A DNA stretch of 64,000 nt, from NCBI RefSeq assembly GCF_006540305.1, contig NZ_BJOR01000001.1, forward strand, positions 7,068,001 through 7,132,000, read 5' to 3'. This DNA comes from Streptomyces sp. 6-11-2. GTDB taxonomy: Bacteria > Actinomycetota > Actinomycetes > Streptomycetales > Streptomycetaceae. Made by a program: the position numbers and the translations under genes. This document shows, in pieces, positions 1-10,774 of the stretch (positions are counted from its first letter, which is position 1; every line of letters starts with the position of its first letter). The notes under the pieces were generated by a model. The model saw nothing but the letters and a program-made list of their open reading frames with translations, was not told the DNA's origin and made no database searches.

Positions 1-219
1 CTTGAAGAACGGCGGCAGCCACAGGCAGTCGACGCCGAGCCACTGGAGATAGTCGAGCTTGGCGGTCAGGCCCTTCAGGTCGCCGACGCCGTCGCCGTTG
101 CTGTCCTGGAAGGAGCGGACGAGGACCTCGTAGAACACGGCACGCTTGAACCACTCCGGGTCCCGGTCCCTGGCCGGGGCGTCCTCGAAGATGTCGGGGA
201 CGGGCTCGTTGACAGTCAT
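1..219 (-). CDS. treS: Trehalose synthase TreS, N-terminal part (runs off the window)
   Basis: Only the first 73 codons are present; the gene continues beyond position 1. TreS interconverts maltose and trehalose and feeds maltose toward maltose-1-phosphate for GlgE. The visible part has the N-terminal GH13 signature ([12 protein letters not shown], then [12 protein letters not shown] and [12 protein letters not shown]), typical of TreS. The ATG lies in an ATGA overlap with the stop of the upstream glgE gene, so the two are translationally coupled in one operon. Family call is seen in the sequence; the pathway role is established knowledge. Confidence 0.9.
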   Translation of the reverse strand, partial: MTVNEPVPDIFEDAPARDRDPEWFKRAVFYEVLVRSFQDSNGDGVGDLKGLTAKLDYLQWLGVDCLWLPPFFK

Positions 220-2249
220 GGCGCTGGGGGCCTTCCGATCTCGGGAGAGGTGGACGATCGCTGGACGTGGAGCACGTGCGCGGGTCGTTCGCCTGGTACC
301 AGACGTACGTAGTTGGCCCTGCCCCAGTGGTGGGTCTCACCGGTGAGCTCGTCGCGCACCGGCACCGACTCGTGCCAGTCCAGGCCGAGTTGCGGCATGT
401 CCAACGAGACCGTGGCCTCCTGGGTGTGGTGGGGGTCGAGGTTGGCGACCACGACGACCGTGTCCGGTCCCTCGCTCTTGCTGTAGGCGATGACGGCATC
501 GTTGTCGGTCGCGTGGAAGCGCAGATTGCGCAGGCGGTGCAGCGCGGGGTGGCGGCGGCGGATGTCGTTGAGCCTGGTGATGAGGGGGGCGATGGTGCGG
601 CCCTCGCGTGCGGCGGCTGTCCAGTCGCGGGGTTTGAGCTGGTACTTCTCCGAGTCGAGGTATTCCTCGCTGCCCGGTTTGAGCGGGGTGTTCTCGCACA
701 GTTCGTAGCCGCTGTAGATGCCCCAGGAGGGGGCGAGGGTGGCGGCCAGGACGGCGCGGACCTCGAAGGCGGGGCGGCCGCCGTGCTGGAGGTAGGCGTG
801 CAGGATGTCGGGGGTGTTGGTGAAGAGGTTCGGCCGCATCCAGGCCGCCGCCTCGCCGGACAGCTCGGTCAGGTACTCGGTGAGTTCCTGTTTGGTGTTG
901 CGCCAGGTGAAGTAGGTGTAGGACTGCTGGAAGCCGGTCTGGGCCAGGGTGTGCATCATCGCGGGGCGGGTGAACGCCTCGGCCAGGAAGATCACGTCGG
1001 GGTCGGTGGCGTTGATGCCGGCGATCACGCGTTCCCAGAAGACGACGGGTTTGGTGTGCGGGTTGTCGACGCGGAAGATCCGTACTCCGTGGTCCATCCA
1101 GTGCCGCAGTACGCGCAGGGTCTCGTCGATCAGGCCGTCCATGTCGGCGTCGAAGGCGATGGGGTAGATGTCCTGGTACTTCTTGGGCGGGTTCTCGGCG
1201 TAGGCGATGGTGCCGTCGGGGCGGTGGTGGAACCACTGGGGGTGTTTGTGCACCCAGGGGTGGTCCGGGGAGCACTGGAGGGCGAAGTCCAGTGCGATCT
1301 CCAGGTTCAGTTCGCGGGCGCGGGTCACGAAGTGGTCGAAGTCGTGGATCGTGCCCAGGGCGGGGTGGACGCTGTCGTGGCCGCCCTCGGGGGAGCCGAT
1401 GGCCCAGGGCACGCCGACGTCGTCGGGGCCGGCGTCCAGGGAGTTGTTGCGGCCTTTGCGGAAGGTGGTGCCGATGGGGTGGACGGGGGGCAGGTAGACG
1501 ACGTCGAAGCCCATGGCGGCGATCGCGGGCAGGCGGCGGGCGGCGGTGCGGAAGGTGCCGTGCGGCTGCTCGGGGGTGCCCTCGGAGCGGGGGAAGAACT
1601 CGTACCAGGCCCCGTACAGCGCGCGTTCCCGCTCGACGAGCAGGTCGAGCGGTGCGGAGGCGGTGACCAGGTCCCGCAGCGGATGCCGGGCGAGGACCGC
1701 GTCCACCTCCGGCGTCAACGCCGCCGCCAGCCGGGTCATCACCGGCAGCGAGTCGTCCTCGAGCGCCGCCGCCGCCGCGAGCACGGTGTCCCGCTCCGGC
1801 CCCTGCGGCGCTCCGGCCGCCGCCCGGGTGTGCAGAGCGGCCCCCTCCTCCAGCACCAGCCCGGCGTCGATGCCGGCCGGAACCTTGACGGAGGCGACGC
1901 GGCGCCAGGTGACGACCGGATCCGCCCAGGCCTCCACGTGGTACGTCCAGCGGCCGGCCGCACCTGGAGTGACCTCGGCGCCCCAGCGGTCGGTGCCGGG
2001 CGCCAGCTCGCGCATCGGCGTCCACGGGCCGGGCCGGCCCTCGGGATCCGTCAGCACCACGTTCGCGGCCACCGCGTCGTGGCCCTCGCGGAACACGGTG
2101 GCGGTGACAGGGAACGTTTCTCCCTCGACCGCCTTGGCCGCTCGCCTGCCGCCCTCCACGGCCGGACGGACGTCCCGCACCGGGATGCGGCCGATCACCG
2201 GGGCCGTAGTCGAGGCCGTACCGGCGGCCTGGCTCGGGGTCGAACTCAT
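216..2249 (-). CDS. glgE: GlgE, alpha-1,4-glucan:maltose-1-phosphate maltosyltransferase
   Basis: A 677-residue protein, the usual GlgE length. It transfers maltosyl units from maltose-1-phosphate onto alpha-1,4-glucan. An N-terminal beta-sandwich part is followed by a GH13_3 barrel with the nucleophile motif [10 protein letters not shown], the acid/base motif FLAEAFTRP and the third acidic residue in [10 protein letters not shown]. The ATG at 2249 is chosen because GGAGGTGA sits just upstream and the protein then begins at the expected place; the frame stays open further upstream without coding character. It overlaps treS by ATGA. Streptomyces coelicolor is known to carry two GlgE-pathway loci; which one this matches cannot be told here. 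Confidence 0.95.
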   Translation of the reverse strand: MSSTPSQAAGTASTTAPVIGRIPVRDVRPAVEGGRRAAKAVEGETFPVTATVFREGHDAVAANVVLTDPEGRPGPWTPMRELAPGTDRWGAEVTPGAAGRWTYHVEAWADPVVTWRRVASVKVPAGIDAGLVLEEGAALHTRAAAGAPQGPERDTVLAAAAALEDDSLPVMTRLAAALTPEVDAVLARHPLRDLVTASAPLDLLVERERALYGAWYEFFPRSEGTPEQPHGTFRTAARRLPAIAAMGFDVVYLPPVHPIGTTFRKGRNNSLDAGPDDVGVPWAIGSPEGGHDSVHPALGTIHDFDHFVTRARELNLEIALDFALQCSPDHPWVHKHPQWFHHRPDGTIAYAENPPKKYQDIYPIAFDADMDGLIDETLRVLRHWMDHGVRIFRVDNPHTKPVVFWERVIAGINATDPDVIFLAEAFTRPAMMHTLAQTGFQQSYTYFTWRNTKQELTEYLTELSGEAAAWMRPNLFTNTPDILHAYLQHGGRPAFEVRAVLAATLAPSWGIYSGYELCENTPLKPGSEEYLDSEKYQLKPRDWTAAAREGRTIAPLITRLNDIRRRHPALHRLRNLRFHATDNDAVIAYSKSEGPDTVVVVANLDPHHTQEATVSLDMPQLGLDWHESVPVRDELTGETHHWGRANYVRLVPGERPAHVLHVQRSSTSPEIGRPPAP

Positions 2250-2320
2250 GGGTGTCACCTCCACCGTGCTCAAGGCCGGGCTCGCGCCCGGCCGGGGAAT
2301 CGGGTCGTGCCGGGCGGAAC

Positions 2321-2623
2321 CTACCTCCCGGCGCAGGAACGTCTCTGGACCGCCTTCGGCGGGCCCCGGCGGGGGACGGAGCTCCGGTGCGGCCGGCCGC
2401 TCTGCTCCCGCAGGTAGGTGCCGAGGCTGGTGCACAGATAGCGCTCGGCGGCGTCCGCGGCCTCCCGCGCGCAGCGTTTCCCCATCAGTACGCACAGGGT
2501 GTAGCCCGAGTCCTCGAAGGTGGACCGCACCCGGCGGTCGTCGGGCGACGCGAGCATCGCGCGTTCCCACGCCCGGTAGCGGCGCAGATGCCGGGCGACT
2601 TCGGCTTTGGCGGGTAGCAGCAT
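2321..2623 (-). CDS. DUF5133 family protein (first of two paralogues)
   Basis: A 100-residue protein starting MLLPAKAEVARHL with a good ribosome site (GAAAGGTGAA) upstream of the ATG at 2623. The middle motif SGYTLCVLMGKRCAREA matches the second DUF5133 protein at 37685-37948 (SYTLCVMMGTTGIHEA), so the pair are clear paralogues. The function of DUF5133 proteins is unknown; they are small and probably helical. The basic, Arg/Pro-rich tail (about residues 75-100) is longer than in the paralogue. It lies 71 bases upstream of glgE on the same strand and could share its transcript. Confidence 0.8.
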   Translation of the reverse strand: MLLPAKAEVARHLRRYRAWERAMLASPDDRRVRSTFEDSGYTLCVLMGKRCAREAADAAERYLCTSLGTYLREQSGRPHRSSVPRRGPPKAVQRRSCAGR

Positions 2624-2929
2624 GGCGCCGTTCACCTTTCGGATGCGCTCGATGGGCTCGTTTCCCCGACAGCCGGGGCGGCGACCGCGCACGCGTGGGC
2701 AGCGGTCCCGTTTACGGCGCTCGAGACTTCACTCATGGTGCACGTTCAACGACACAGCGTCCTGTTGGATCTTCAACAAGCGTGCTGACCTGCTCCTGTT
2801 GCACGAATGGCGTAGCGCGCGCACATTGGATCTGACGCAGAGGCAACACATGCTCACGTTTCGTGATTTCGGGGCTCCTCGCACCTGCGGGAGCGGAGCG
2901 TGGGCCTCGCCGGTGAGGAGCCAACGACG
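2624..2929. other. Intergenic region between divergent DUF5133 and HATPase-like genes
   Basis: About 300 bases with no gene. It must hold the divergent promoters of the leftward DUF5133 gene and the rightward HATPase-like gene. Its AT content is higher than the surroundings between about 2740 and 2870. A short inverted repeat TGTTG/CAACA (2763-2778) around GATCTT is the only local symmetry noticed. No convincing -35/-10 pair could be fixed by eye. Confidence 0.5.
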
Positions 2930-3438
2930 ATGAAGACCGCAGTGCCCTGTTACTACCACCTCGACGTGGAAGTCAGCCCGGAACGGGTCGGGCAGGTCAG
3001 GCGCATCCTGGCCGCGCACCTGCGTTTCTGGGACCTGGAGGACCTCGTCGACCCCGTGTGCGGGGGTGCCGAGATGCTGCTGAAGGCCATCGACGAGCAC
3101 GCCACCGACAAGCGCACCTCCATCGAGATGTGGTGGACCGGCCAGCACCTGATCACCGCCGTCGGGGAGAACAACCACGACCTGCGCCCCGACCAGGACC
3201 TGCGCGGCTGCCTGGCCCGTATCGCGGCGACCAGCGACGGCTGGGGCTGCTGTGCCGCCCGGACCGGCAGCAAGATCATCTGGTTCTCGCAGCGGGCCCG
3301 CGCCGGGGTGCGCGTCCCGCTGGTCCCGACGGCCCCGGACCCGGCCCTGCGCGAGGGTCTGAAGACGCCGCGCGAGATGCCGGTCATGGCACTGGCCGCT
3401 CCGCTCAGCGAGCCGCAGGCCGTGCTGGAAGCGGCTCC

Positions 3439-3442
<4 letters not shown>
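2930..3442 (+). CDS. HATPase-like regulatory protein ('pep a2' type)
   Basis: A 170-residue soluble protein of the Streptomyces family often labelled pep a2, related to anti-sigma-factor-type HATPase domains. The region LVDPVCGGAEMLLKAIDEHA resembles the N-box helix and the C-terminal half has a SKIIWFSQR beta strand. Canonical G-box residues are weak, so ATP binding is doubtful. The start at 2930 is chosen for GTGAGGAG nine bases upstream; the frame has an earlier ATG at 2900 without a ribosome site. Its stop overlaps the glgX start as ATGA, so the two may be co-translated. Confidence 0.75.
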
Positions 3443-5583
<2,141 letters not shown>

Positions 5584-5930
5584 CCACAGCCGGGCGTGCG
5601 GGGGTGCCGGTGAGCGGGGCCGGGGCCTTCCGTCCCGTGTGCCGAACCTGGTGGCGGCCGGGGCCTGTCGCCGTGCCGGGGCGGAGCGACGGGTTCCGGA
5701 GCACCCGCACGTCCTCCGACCCGTGCCGCGCACGGGATCTCGGCCCCGGGCCGGAACCTCCGTCCGACCGCCCCGACACGCCCCCCGCCGACCCGCACCG
5801 GGATCTGCGGCCTACGCCCGCGCTTCGGGTAGCGCGCGGCGGGCTTCGGCGCTGTGCGTGCCGCGATGCCAGTCGGCTACTCCGATGCGCCTGACCGCGC
5901 GGCACCGCTTCGATGCTTGCGTCGGCCCGC
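5584..5930. other. Gene-free stretch downstream of glgX
   Basis: Roughly 350 bases after glgX with no frame that looks coding on either strand. The base composition is uniformly GC-rich without the three-base periodicity of neighbouring genes. It leads directly into the 161-bp tandem repeats. No hairpin strong enough to call a terminator was found. Confidence 0.5.
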
Positions 5931-6345
5931 GGCCTGTGGCCGGTGGTGGGATGGGCTGCCGTTCAGGCCGTGCGGCGGGATGTCACGGTGGATTGGGCGC
6001 CGTCCTGGTCGCGGGGCAGGGCTTTGGCGGGGGCCTTGTGCGGGGTGGTTGTCGGTGTGATGCCGGTGGCGTGGGGCGCAGAGCGGGCGTCGGCCTGTGG
6101 CCGGTGGTGGGATGGGCCGCCGTTCAGGCCGTGCGGCGGGATGTCACGGTGGATTGGGCGCCGTCCTGGTCGCGGGGCAGGGCTTTGGCGGGGGCCTTGT
6201 GCGGGGTCGTTGTCGGTGTGATGCCGGTGGCGTGGGGCGCAGAGCGGGCGTCGGCCTGTGGCCGGTGGTGGGATGGGCCGCCGTTCAGGCTTCGCGGCGG
6301 GACGTCACCGTGAACTGGGCGCCGTCCCGGTCGCGGAGTACGGCC
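5931..6345. repeat. 161-bp tandem repeat containing the tail of the adjacent VOC gene
   Basis: Two full units (5931-6091 and 6092-6252) differ at only about 2 of 161 positions. A third, partial unit starts at 6253 and runs into the 3' end of the VOC gene, which ends at 6285. Read on the minus strand, each full unit holds a degenerate copy of the last ~23 VOC codons, ending DQDGAQSTVTSRRTA-stop against DRDGAQFTVTSRREA-stop in the intact gene. The two outer units are far more alike than either is to the gene copy, so they duplicated recently from an already diverged tail. Confidence 0.85.
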
Positions 6346-7088
6346 TCGTCGGGGCCCTCGCGCAGGACGCTGCCGCCGTGGACCTCGGCGGCGCGGGCGC
6401 AGGCGGCCACGTCGGCCACGCGGAAGTGGATCTGCCAGTGCGGGCGGATCGTGGGGTCCGGCGCCGCCTCCAGCGCGCCGGACTCGATGCGTGCCACGAC
6501 CTCGCCGTGGCTGCGCAGCACCACCTCGTCGCCCTCGTAGCGGACCTCGCAGCAGCCGGGCCGCCGTGAGGCCCAGTCCAGGACCTCGCCGTAGAAGATC
6601 GCGGCGTCGAAGGCGTCGCGTGTGTGCAGCCGGATGAAGGCCGGCGCGGCCTTGCGCCAGGTCTCCCAGTCCGTGAAGAGGTCACCCTCCCAGATCCCGA
6701 AGGTCGCGCCGTCCCGGTCGGCCAGCAGCGCCGCGCGCCCCGGCGGGAAGGAGATCGGGCCGACCGCGGCCGTACCGCCGCGTTCCTGCACCCGCGCGAC
6801 AGCCTGGTCGGCGCTGGGCACGGCGAAGTACGGCGTCCAGGCGACCGCCATCTGCCACATCGCGGCCACCGCGCCGATCCCCGCGACCGGGGCACCCTCC
6901 GCGAGCGCGATGCGGAAGTGGTCGCCGAGTCTGGCCGGACGCCACTCCCAGCCCAGCACCGCCCGGTAGAACTCCTCCGTGGCCTGGAGGTCCCGGCTGG
7001 TCAGGCTCACCCAGCAGGGCGCGCCGCACACCGAGTGCGTGGAGACGACGTCGGGAGAACTGCCGGAAGGTGTCCTGTCGTGGTTCAT
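6285..7088 (-). CDS. Two-domain VOC (glyoxalase/bleomycin-resistance fold) protein
   Basis: A 267-residue protein with two tandem VOC domains: one about residues 18-130 (CWVSLTSRDLQATEEFYRAV) and one about residues 145-265 (FIRLHTRDAFDAAIFYGEV ... WQIHFRVADVAACARAAEV). VOC proteins bind metals and small molecules; the substrate here is unknown. The ATG at 7088 is chosen over one at 7121 because homologous sequence begins shortly after it and AGGACGGG precedes it. The 3' end is the parent or sibling of the repeats at 5931-6345. Confidence 0.85.
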   Translation of the reverse strand: MNHDRTPSGSSPDVVSTHSVCGAPCWVSLTSRDLQATEEFYRAVLGWEWRPARLGDHFRIALAEGAPVAGIGAVAAMWQMAVAWTPYFAVPSADQAVARVQERGGTAAVGPISFPPGRAALLADRDGATFGIWEGDLFTDWETWRKAAPAFIRLHTRDAFDAAIFYGEVLDWASRRPGCCEVRYEGDEVVLRSHGEVVARIESGALEAAPDPTIRPHWQIHFRVADVAACARAAEVHGGSVLREGPDEAVLRDRDGAQFTVTSRREA

Positions 7089-7238
7089 GTCCCGTCCTGG
7101 TCGTGTCAGACCGGTTTGCACCAGCCTGACACCAGTGTCCGACCGGCACGCGGAAGACGCCTGCCGAGTACCCGCGGGACGCCGCCGAAACGGCGCGGGA
7201 CACGGCAGCCCCGCCCCGCGGGCGAGCCGCGGCGCGGC

Positions 7239-8030
7239 TCACCCGGCCTCGGCGAGCAGCTCCTCGCGCAGCTGGGCGAAACACCCGCTGAGCAGGCGCG
7301 AGACATGCATCTGCGAGATGCCCAGCTGCTGCGCGATCCGGCTCTGCGTCATGCCCCCGAAGAACCTGAGGTACAGGATGGTGCGCTCGCGTTCGGGCAG
7401 CGCCTCCAGACAGGGCCTGACCGCCACCCGGTCCACGACCAGGTCGAACCGCGCGTCGGCCTCGCCCAGCCCGTCGCCGAGCGCGTAGCCGTCCGTACCG
7501 GGGACCTCCGCCTCCAGCGACAGCGCGGCGAAGCAGTCCAGGGCCTCCATCCCGGTGTGCACGTCGCTCACGCTCAGGTGCGCGTACTCGGCGATCTCGG
7601 CCACGGTCGGCGTCCGGCCGGGCGTGGTCTGCGCCAGCTCCTTCGTGGCGCGCCGTACCCGGTTGCGCAGGTCCTGGACCCGGCGCGGCACGTGCAGCGT
7701 CCACATGTGGTCGCGGAAGTGCCGCTTGATCTCCCCGGTGACCGTCGGCACGGCGTACGCCTCGAACGCGTAGCCACGCGCCGGGTCGTAGTGGTCGACG
7801 GCCTTGACCAGGCCCAGCGCTGCCACCTGGTACAGATCCTCCAGGGCCTCGCCCCGCCCGCGGAACCGTACGGCGATCCGCTCGGCCATGGGCAGCCACA
7901 CCTGTACCAGCTCGTCCCTCAGCGCCTTGCGCTCGGCGCCGTCGGGCATGCAAGCGAGCCGCTCGAACGCCTCGGCGGTGTCGGGGGCGTCGTCGTGCGG
8001 ATGGGCCTTCGTTCTGCCGGTGGTACGCAT
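7239..8030 (-). CDS. RNA polymerase sigma factor, SigB/SigF/SigG subfamily
   Basis: A 263-residue group 3 sigma factor. Region 2 is seen in EDLYQVAALGLVKAVDHYDP and FEAYAVPTVTGEIKRHFRDH, region 3 around PTVAEIAEYAHLSVSDV, and the region 4 helix-turn-helix in GMTQSRIAQQLGISQMHVSRLL. The ATG at 8030 follows AGGGAGG at a good distance. No anti-sigma partner gene is adjacent, although partner-switching components lie elsewhere in the window. A SigB-type promoter (GTTTCG-N14-GGGAAT) lies about 140 bases upstream, suggesting autoregulation or cross-control. A second, more canonical paralogue is at 45659-46504. Confidence 0.93.
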   Translation of the reverse strand: MRTTGRTKAHPHDDAPDTAEAFERLACMPDGAERKALRDELVQVWLPMAERIAVRFRGRGEALEDLYQVAALGLVKAVDHYDPARGYAFEAYAVPTVTGEIKRHFRDHMWTLHVPRRVQDLRNRVRRATKELAQTTPGRTPTVAEIAEYAHLSVSDVHTGMEALDCFAALSLEAEVPGTDGYALGDGLGEADARFDLVVDRVAVRPCLEALPERERTILYLRFFGGMTQSRIAQQLGISQMHVSRLLSGCFAQLREELLAEAG

Positions 8031-8420
8031 GAGCTGCGCCTCCCTCAGCAGGTGCTGGATGGACGGACACCTTGGGAGGGGCGGGGCTCGGACCGAACGG
8101 AGATGAACAACGGGGCCCGGCGCGCCGGCTCCCACGGACGTGCCTCCTGTCCGAAGCACTGGACTCGGGATTCCCGAAGTCGGCGATTTCGAAACTGTTC
8201 CGGGAATGCGGTGACGGTATGCGACCGCACGAATCTCAATTGTTGTCCAGAATCCGGAGAATCGCCACCGGAGGAATTGCGTGCATTTCCATGGCGGTGC
8301 GAATGCGGACGCGCCCGCCGGTTCCGCGCCGTGCCGGAGCCGCCTCCGCATCCGCCTCCCCGCCGCCTCCGCACCCGCCCGCCGCCGCGCCCGGGGCATC
8401 CTTGACCGGCTCTTGGGGTG
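8031..8420. other. Divergent intergenic region between sigma factor and marR
   Basis: About 390 bases without a supported gene. It contains the candidate SigB-type promoter of the leftward sigma gene (8170-8195) and ends at the MarR operator palindrome. The stretch 8180-8290 is clearly less GC-rich than its surroundings. A frame from about 8290 is open into marR, but it lacks a ribosome site and reads as low-complexity Ala/Pro, so it was not used to extend marR. Confidence 0.5.
8170..8195 (-). promoter_or_regulatory. Putative SigB/SigF-type promoter of the sigma gene
   Basis: On the minus strand GTTTCG (8190-8195), 14 bases, then GGGAAT (8170-8175). This resembles the Streptomyces SigB-type consensus GNNT-N14-16-GGGTAY apart from A instead of T at the fourth -10 base. 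It is correctly oriented for the sigma factor starting at 8030. Confidence 0.4.
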
Positions 8421-8443
8421 ATTACCTCTGCTACAGAGATAAT
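8421..8443. promoter_or_regulatory. MarR operator overlapping the marR-ABC promoter
   Basis: A 23-bp imperfect palindrome, ATTACCTCTG-CTA-CAGAGATAAT, ends four bases before the marR GTG. The right arm contains GATAAT, a good -10 element, so a bound repressor would cover the promoter. The size and position fit autoregulation by the adjacent MarR protein. Confidence 0.7.
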
Positions 8444-8446
8444 CTG

Positions 8447-8908
8447 GTGGACGTGACCCCGGAGACCTTCCCCGAAGAGCTGGCCGACGCCCTCGTCGGC
8501 GTCCAGCGGCTGATCCGCCGACGACTGCGCGCCGGGATGACCGTGCCCCGGCTGCGCGGTGCCGAGAACGAGCTGCTGCGTCTGGTCGAGGGCCGCCCCG
8601 GCATAGGCGTCTCGGAGGCCGCCAAGGAGCTGCACCTGGCGGGCAACTCCGTCTCGACACTGGTCAACCAGCTCGTCCGGGACGGTCAGTTGATCCGTGA
8701 GACGGACCCCGCCGACCGGCGGGCCGCGCGCCTGCTGCTGACGGAGGCAGCCAGGACCCGCCTGCGCGACTGGCGGGAACGCCGCGCGGCCCTCGTACGC
8801 CATCAGGTGGACCGGCTCGACCAGACGGACCGGGACGCGCTGCGCGCGGCGGTGCCCGCCCTGCGCAGACTGGCCGAGAACCTGCACGAGGAGGCCGATC
8901 GCCCATGA
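8447..8908 (+). CDS. MarR family transcriptional regulator
   Basis: A 153-residue winged-helix regulator with the MarR pattern: a dimerisation helix, recognition helix in VSEAAKELHLAGNSVSTLVNQLV, and wing DPADRRAARLLLTEA. The GTG at 8447 is chosen because the operator/-10 lies immediately upstream, which would give a leaderless or very short 5' end; a second GTG at 8453 is also possible. Its stop overlaps the ABC ATPase start as ATGA. It probably represses its own operon and responds to a compound exported by the ABC transporter (inference). Confidence 0.9.
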   Translation: MDVTPETFPEELADALVGVQRLIRRRLRAGMTVPRLRGAENELLRLVEGRPGIGVSEAAKELHLAGNSVSTLVNQLVRDGQLIRETDPADRRAARLLLTEAARTRLRDWRERRAALVRHQVDRLDQTDRDALRAAVPALRRLAENLHEEADRP

Positions 8909-9768
8909 CCCGGAACGCTGCCGCCGAGCCGGCCGACGACGCCGTCGCCTGCACCGGACTCGCCTACGCCTTCGGCGACACCAACGCCGTCGACGGCGTG
9001 GACCTGTCCGTGCGCCCGGGCGAGGTGTTCGGGCTGCTCGGCCCGAACGGCGCCGGGAAGACCACGGCGATCCGCTGCATCACCACCCTTCTGCCGGTCC
9101 CCTCCGGCATGGTCCGCGTCTTCGGCCGCGACGCCGCCTCCGACCGCATGGCGGTACGCCGCCTGCTGGGTTACGTCCCGCAGCAGTTGTCCGCCGACGC
9201 CGCCCTCACCGGCCGGGAGAACGTCACCCTGTTCGCCCGCGTCTTCGACGTCCCGCGCCGCGAACGCGCCGAACGGGTCGCCCAGGCGCTGGCCGCGGTC
9301 GGTCTGGCCGACGCCGCCGACCGGCTGGCGAACACCTACTCCGGCGGCATGGTCCGCCGCCTCGAACTCGCTCAGGCCCTGGTCAGCTCACCCCGCCTGC
9401 TGATCCTCGACGAACCGACGATCGGCCTGGACCCGATCGCCCGCACCGGGGTGTGGGAGCACATCGGCGCGGTCCGCGCCGCCACCGGCATGACGGTCCT
9501 GGTGACCACCCACTACATGGACGAGGCCGACACGTACTGCGACCGGGTCGCCCTGATGCACCGCGGCCGCATCCGGGCCCTCGGCACCCCGGCCGAGCTG
9601 CGCGACGGACTCGGCGAGCGCCGCCGCGCCCAGGGCGCCCCGGCCACGGACCCGCTGCCCACGCTGGAGGACGTCTTCCGCGACGTGGCCGGCAGCGGCC
9701 TCGACGACACCTCAGGAGACTTCCGCGATGTCCGAAGTACCCGCCGCACCGCGCGCCGCGTCGGCTGA
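8905..9768 (+). CDS. ABC transporter ATPase, DrrA-like drug exporter
   Basis: A 287-residue ATPase with Walker A GPNGAGKTT, signature YSGGMVRRLELAQAL, Walker B RLLILDEPTIGLD and switch histidine VTTHYMDEAD. This is the DrrA/CcmA-type exporter ATPase that pairs with an ABC-2 permease. It is coupled to marR by ATGA. Its last 41 bases overlap the frame with the likely permease start at 9728, which has an AGGAG ribosome site within this gene. Substrate unknown; drug or lipid export is the usual role of MarR-controlled pairs of this kind. Confidence 0.93.
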   Translation: MTRNAAAEPADDAVACTGLAYAFGDTNAVDGVDLSVRPGEVFGLLGPNGAGKTTAIRCITTLLPVPSGMVRVFGRDAASDRMAVRRLLGYVPQQLSADAALTGRENVTLFARVFDVPRRERAERVAQALAAVGLADAADRLANTYSGGMVRRLELAQALVSSPRLLILDEPTIGLDPIARTGVWEHIGAVRAATGMTVLVTTHYMDEADTYCDRVALMHRGRIRALGTPAELRDGLGERRRAQGAPATDPLPTLEDVFRDVAGSGLDDTSGDFRDVRSTRRTARRVG

Positions 9769-10581
9769 CGCCGTCAGCGCCGACGACATCGGGCTGCTGC
9801 TGCGGCCCCCGCAGCCCCGTGCCGGCTGCTGCCCGCCCGGGTCGTCGCCATGTGCGCGGTGGAGCTGCAGAAGCTCCGCCACGACCGCACCGAGCTGTAC
9901 ACCCGCGCGGTGCAGCCCGCCCTGTGGCTGCTGATCTTCGGTCAGACCTTCACCCGCATCCGGGCGATCCCCACCGGCGGCATCCCGTACATCGACTTCA
10001 TGGCGCCGGGCATCATCGCCCAGTCCGCCATGTTCATCGCGATCTTCTACGGCATCCAGATCATCTGGGAGCGCGACGCGGGCGTCCTCAACAAGCTCCT
10101 GGTCACTCCGACCCCGCGCTCCGCCCTGGTCACCGGCAAGGCGTTCGCGGCCGGGGTGAAGGCGCTGATCCAGGCGATCGTCGTGATCGCCATCGCCGCC
10201 CTGCTCGGTGTGGCGCTGACCTGGAACCCGCTGAAGCTGCTGGGCGTCGCCGCGGCCGTCGTCCTCGGCTCGGCGTTCTTCGCCTGCCTGTCGATGACCA
10301 TCGCCGGCATCGTGCTCAGCCGCGACCGGCTGATGGGCATCGGGCAGGCGATCACGATGCCGCTGTTCTTCGGTTCCAACGCCCTCTACCCGATCGCCGT
10401 CATGCCCGGCTGGCTCCAGGCCGTCAGCAAGGCCAACCCGCTCAGCTATCAGGTCGACGCCCTGCGCGGGCTGCTGCTCGGCACCCCCGCGCACCTCGCC
10501 ACCGACTTCGCCGTCCTCGTGGTGGCCGCCGCGCTCGGCATCACCGCGGCCTCCGCGCTGCTCGGCCGCCTGGCCCGCTGA
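9728..10581 (+). CDS. ABC-2 type permease (DrrB-like), start region apparently frameshifted
   Basis: The main body (from ATG 9850, 243 residues) is an ABC-2 permease with about six membrane helices, including WLLIFGQTFTRIRAIPTGG and YIDFMAPGIIAQSAMF. The only good ribosome site (AGGAG) precedes an ATG at 9728 in another frame, MSEVPAAPRAASADAV..., which runs alongside the expected N-terminus and leaves the permease frame near 9815-9830. Loss of one base (or four) there would explain it, either as a sequence error or a real frameshift. If genuine, translation may start at 9850 without a clear ribosome site. The N-terminal 40 residues are therefore uncertain; the body is secure. Confidence 0.8.
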
Positions 10582-10774
10582 CGACGCCCTGCGGACCGCC
10601 GGCCGGGCCGCCCGTCGGAGTGATGTGCGGCACGCCCCGGAGACCGCTTCGAGGGCCCGTCGGCGAATTCCTCCTGCCCACGGCTTGATCAGCGATCAAA
10701 GACGGTGAATTCCCCGGCCACGGCGCATTCCGCACATTTGACAGTGCGCTGAGCGCGCGGATAGGAAGCAGCTC

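Noticed and set aside
267..2417. A 716-codon plus-strand frame opposite glgE
   Set aside because: Antisense shadow of glgE; Val/Gly/His-rich composition and no ribosome site.
9728..9934. Independent 68-residue gene at 9728
   Set aside because: Only its first ~30 codons look coding; the rest is out of frame with the permease it overlaps, so it is better read as the permease start before a frameshift.
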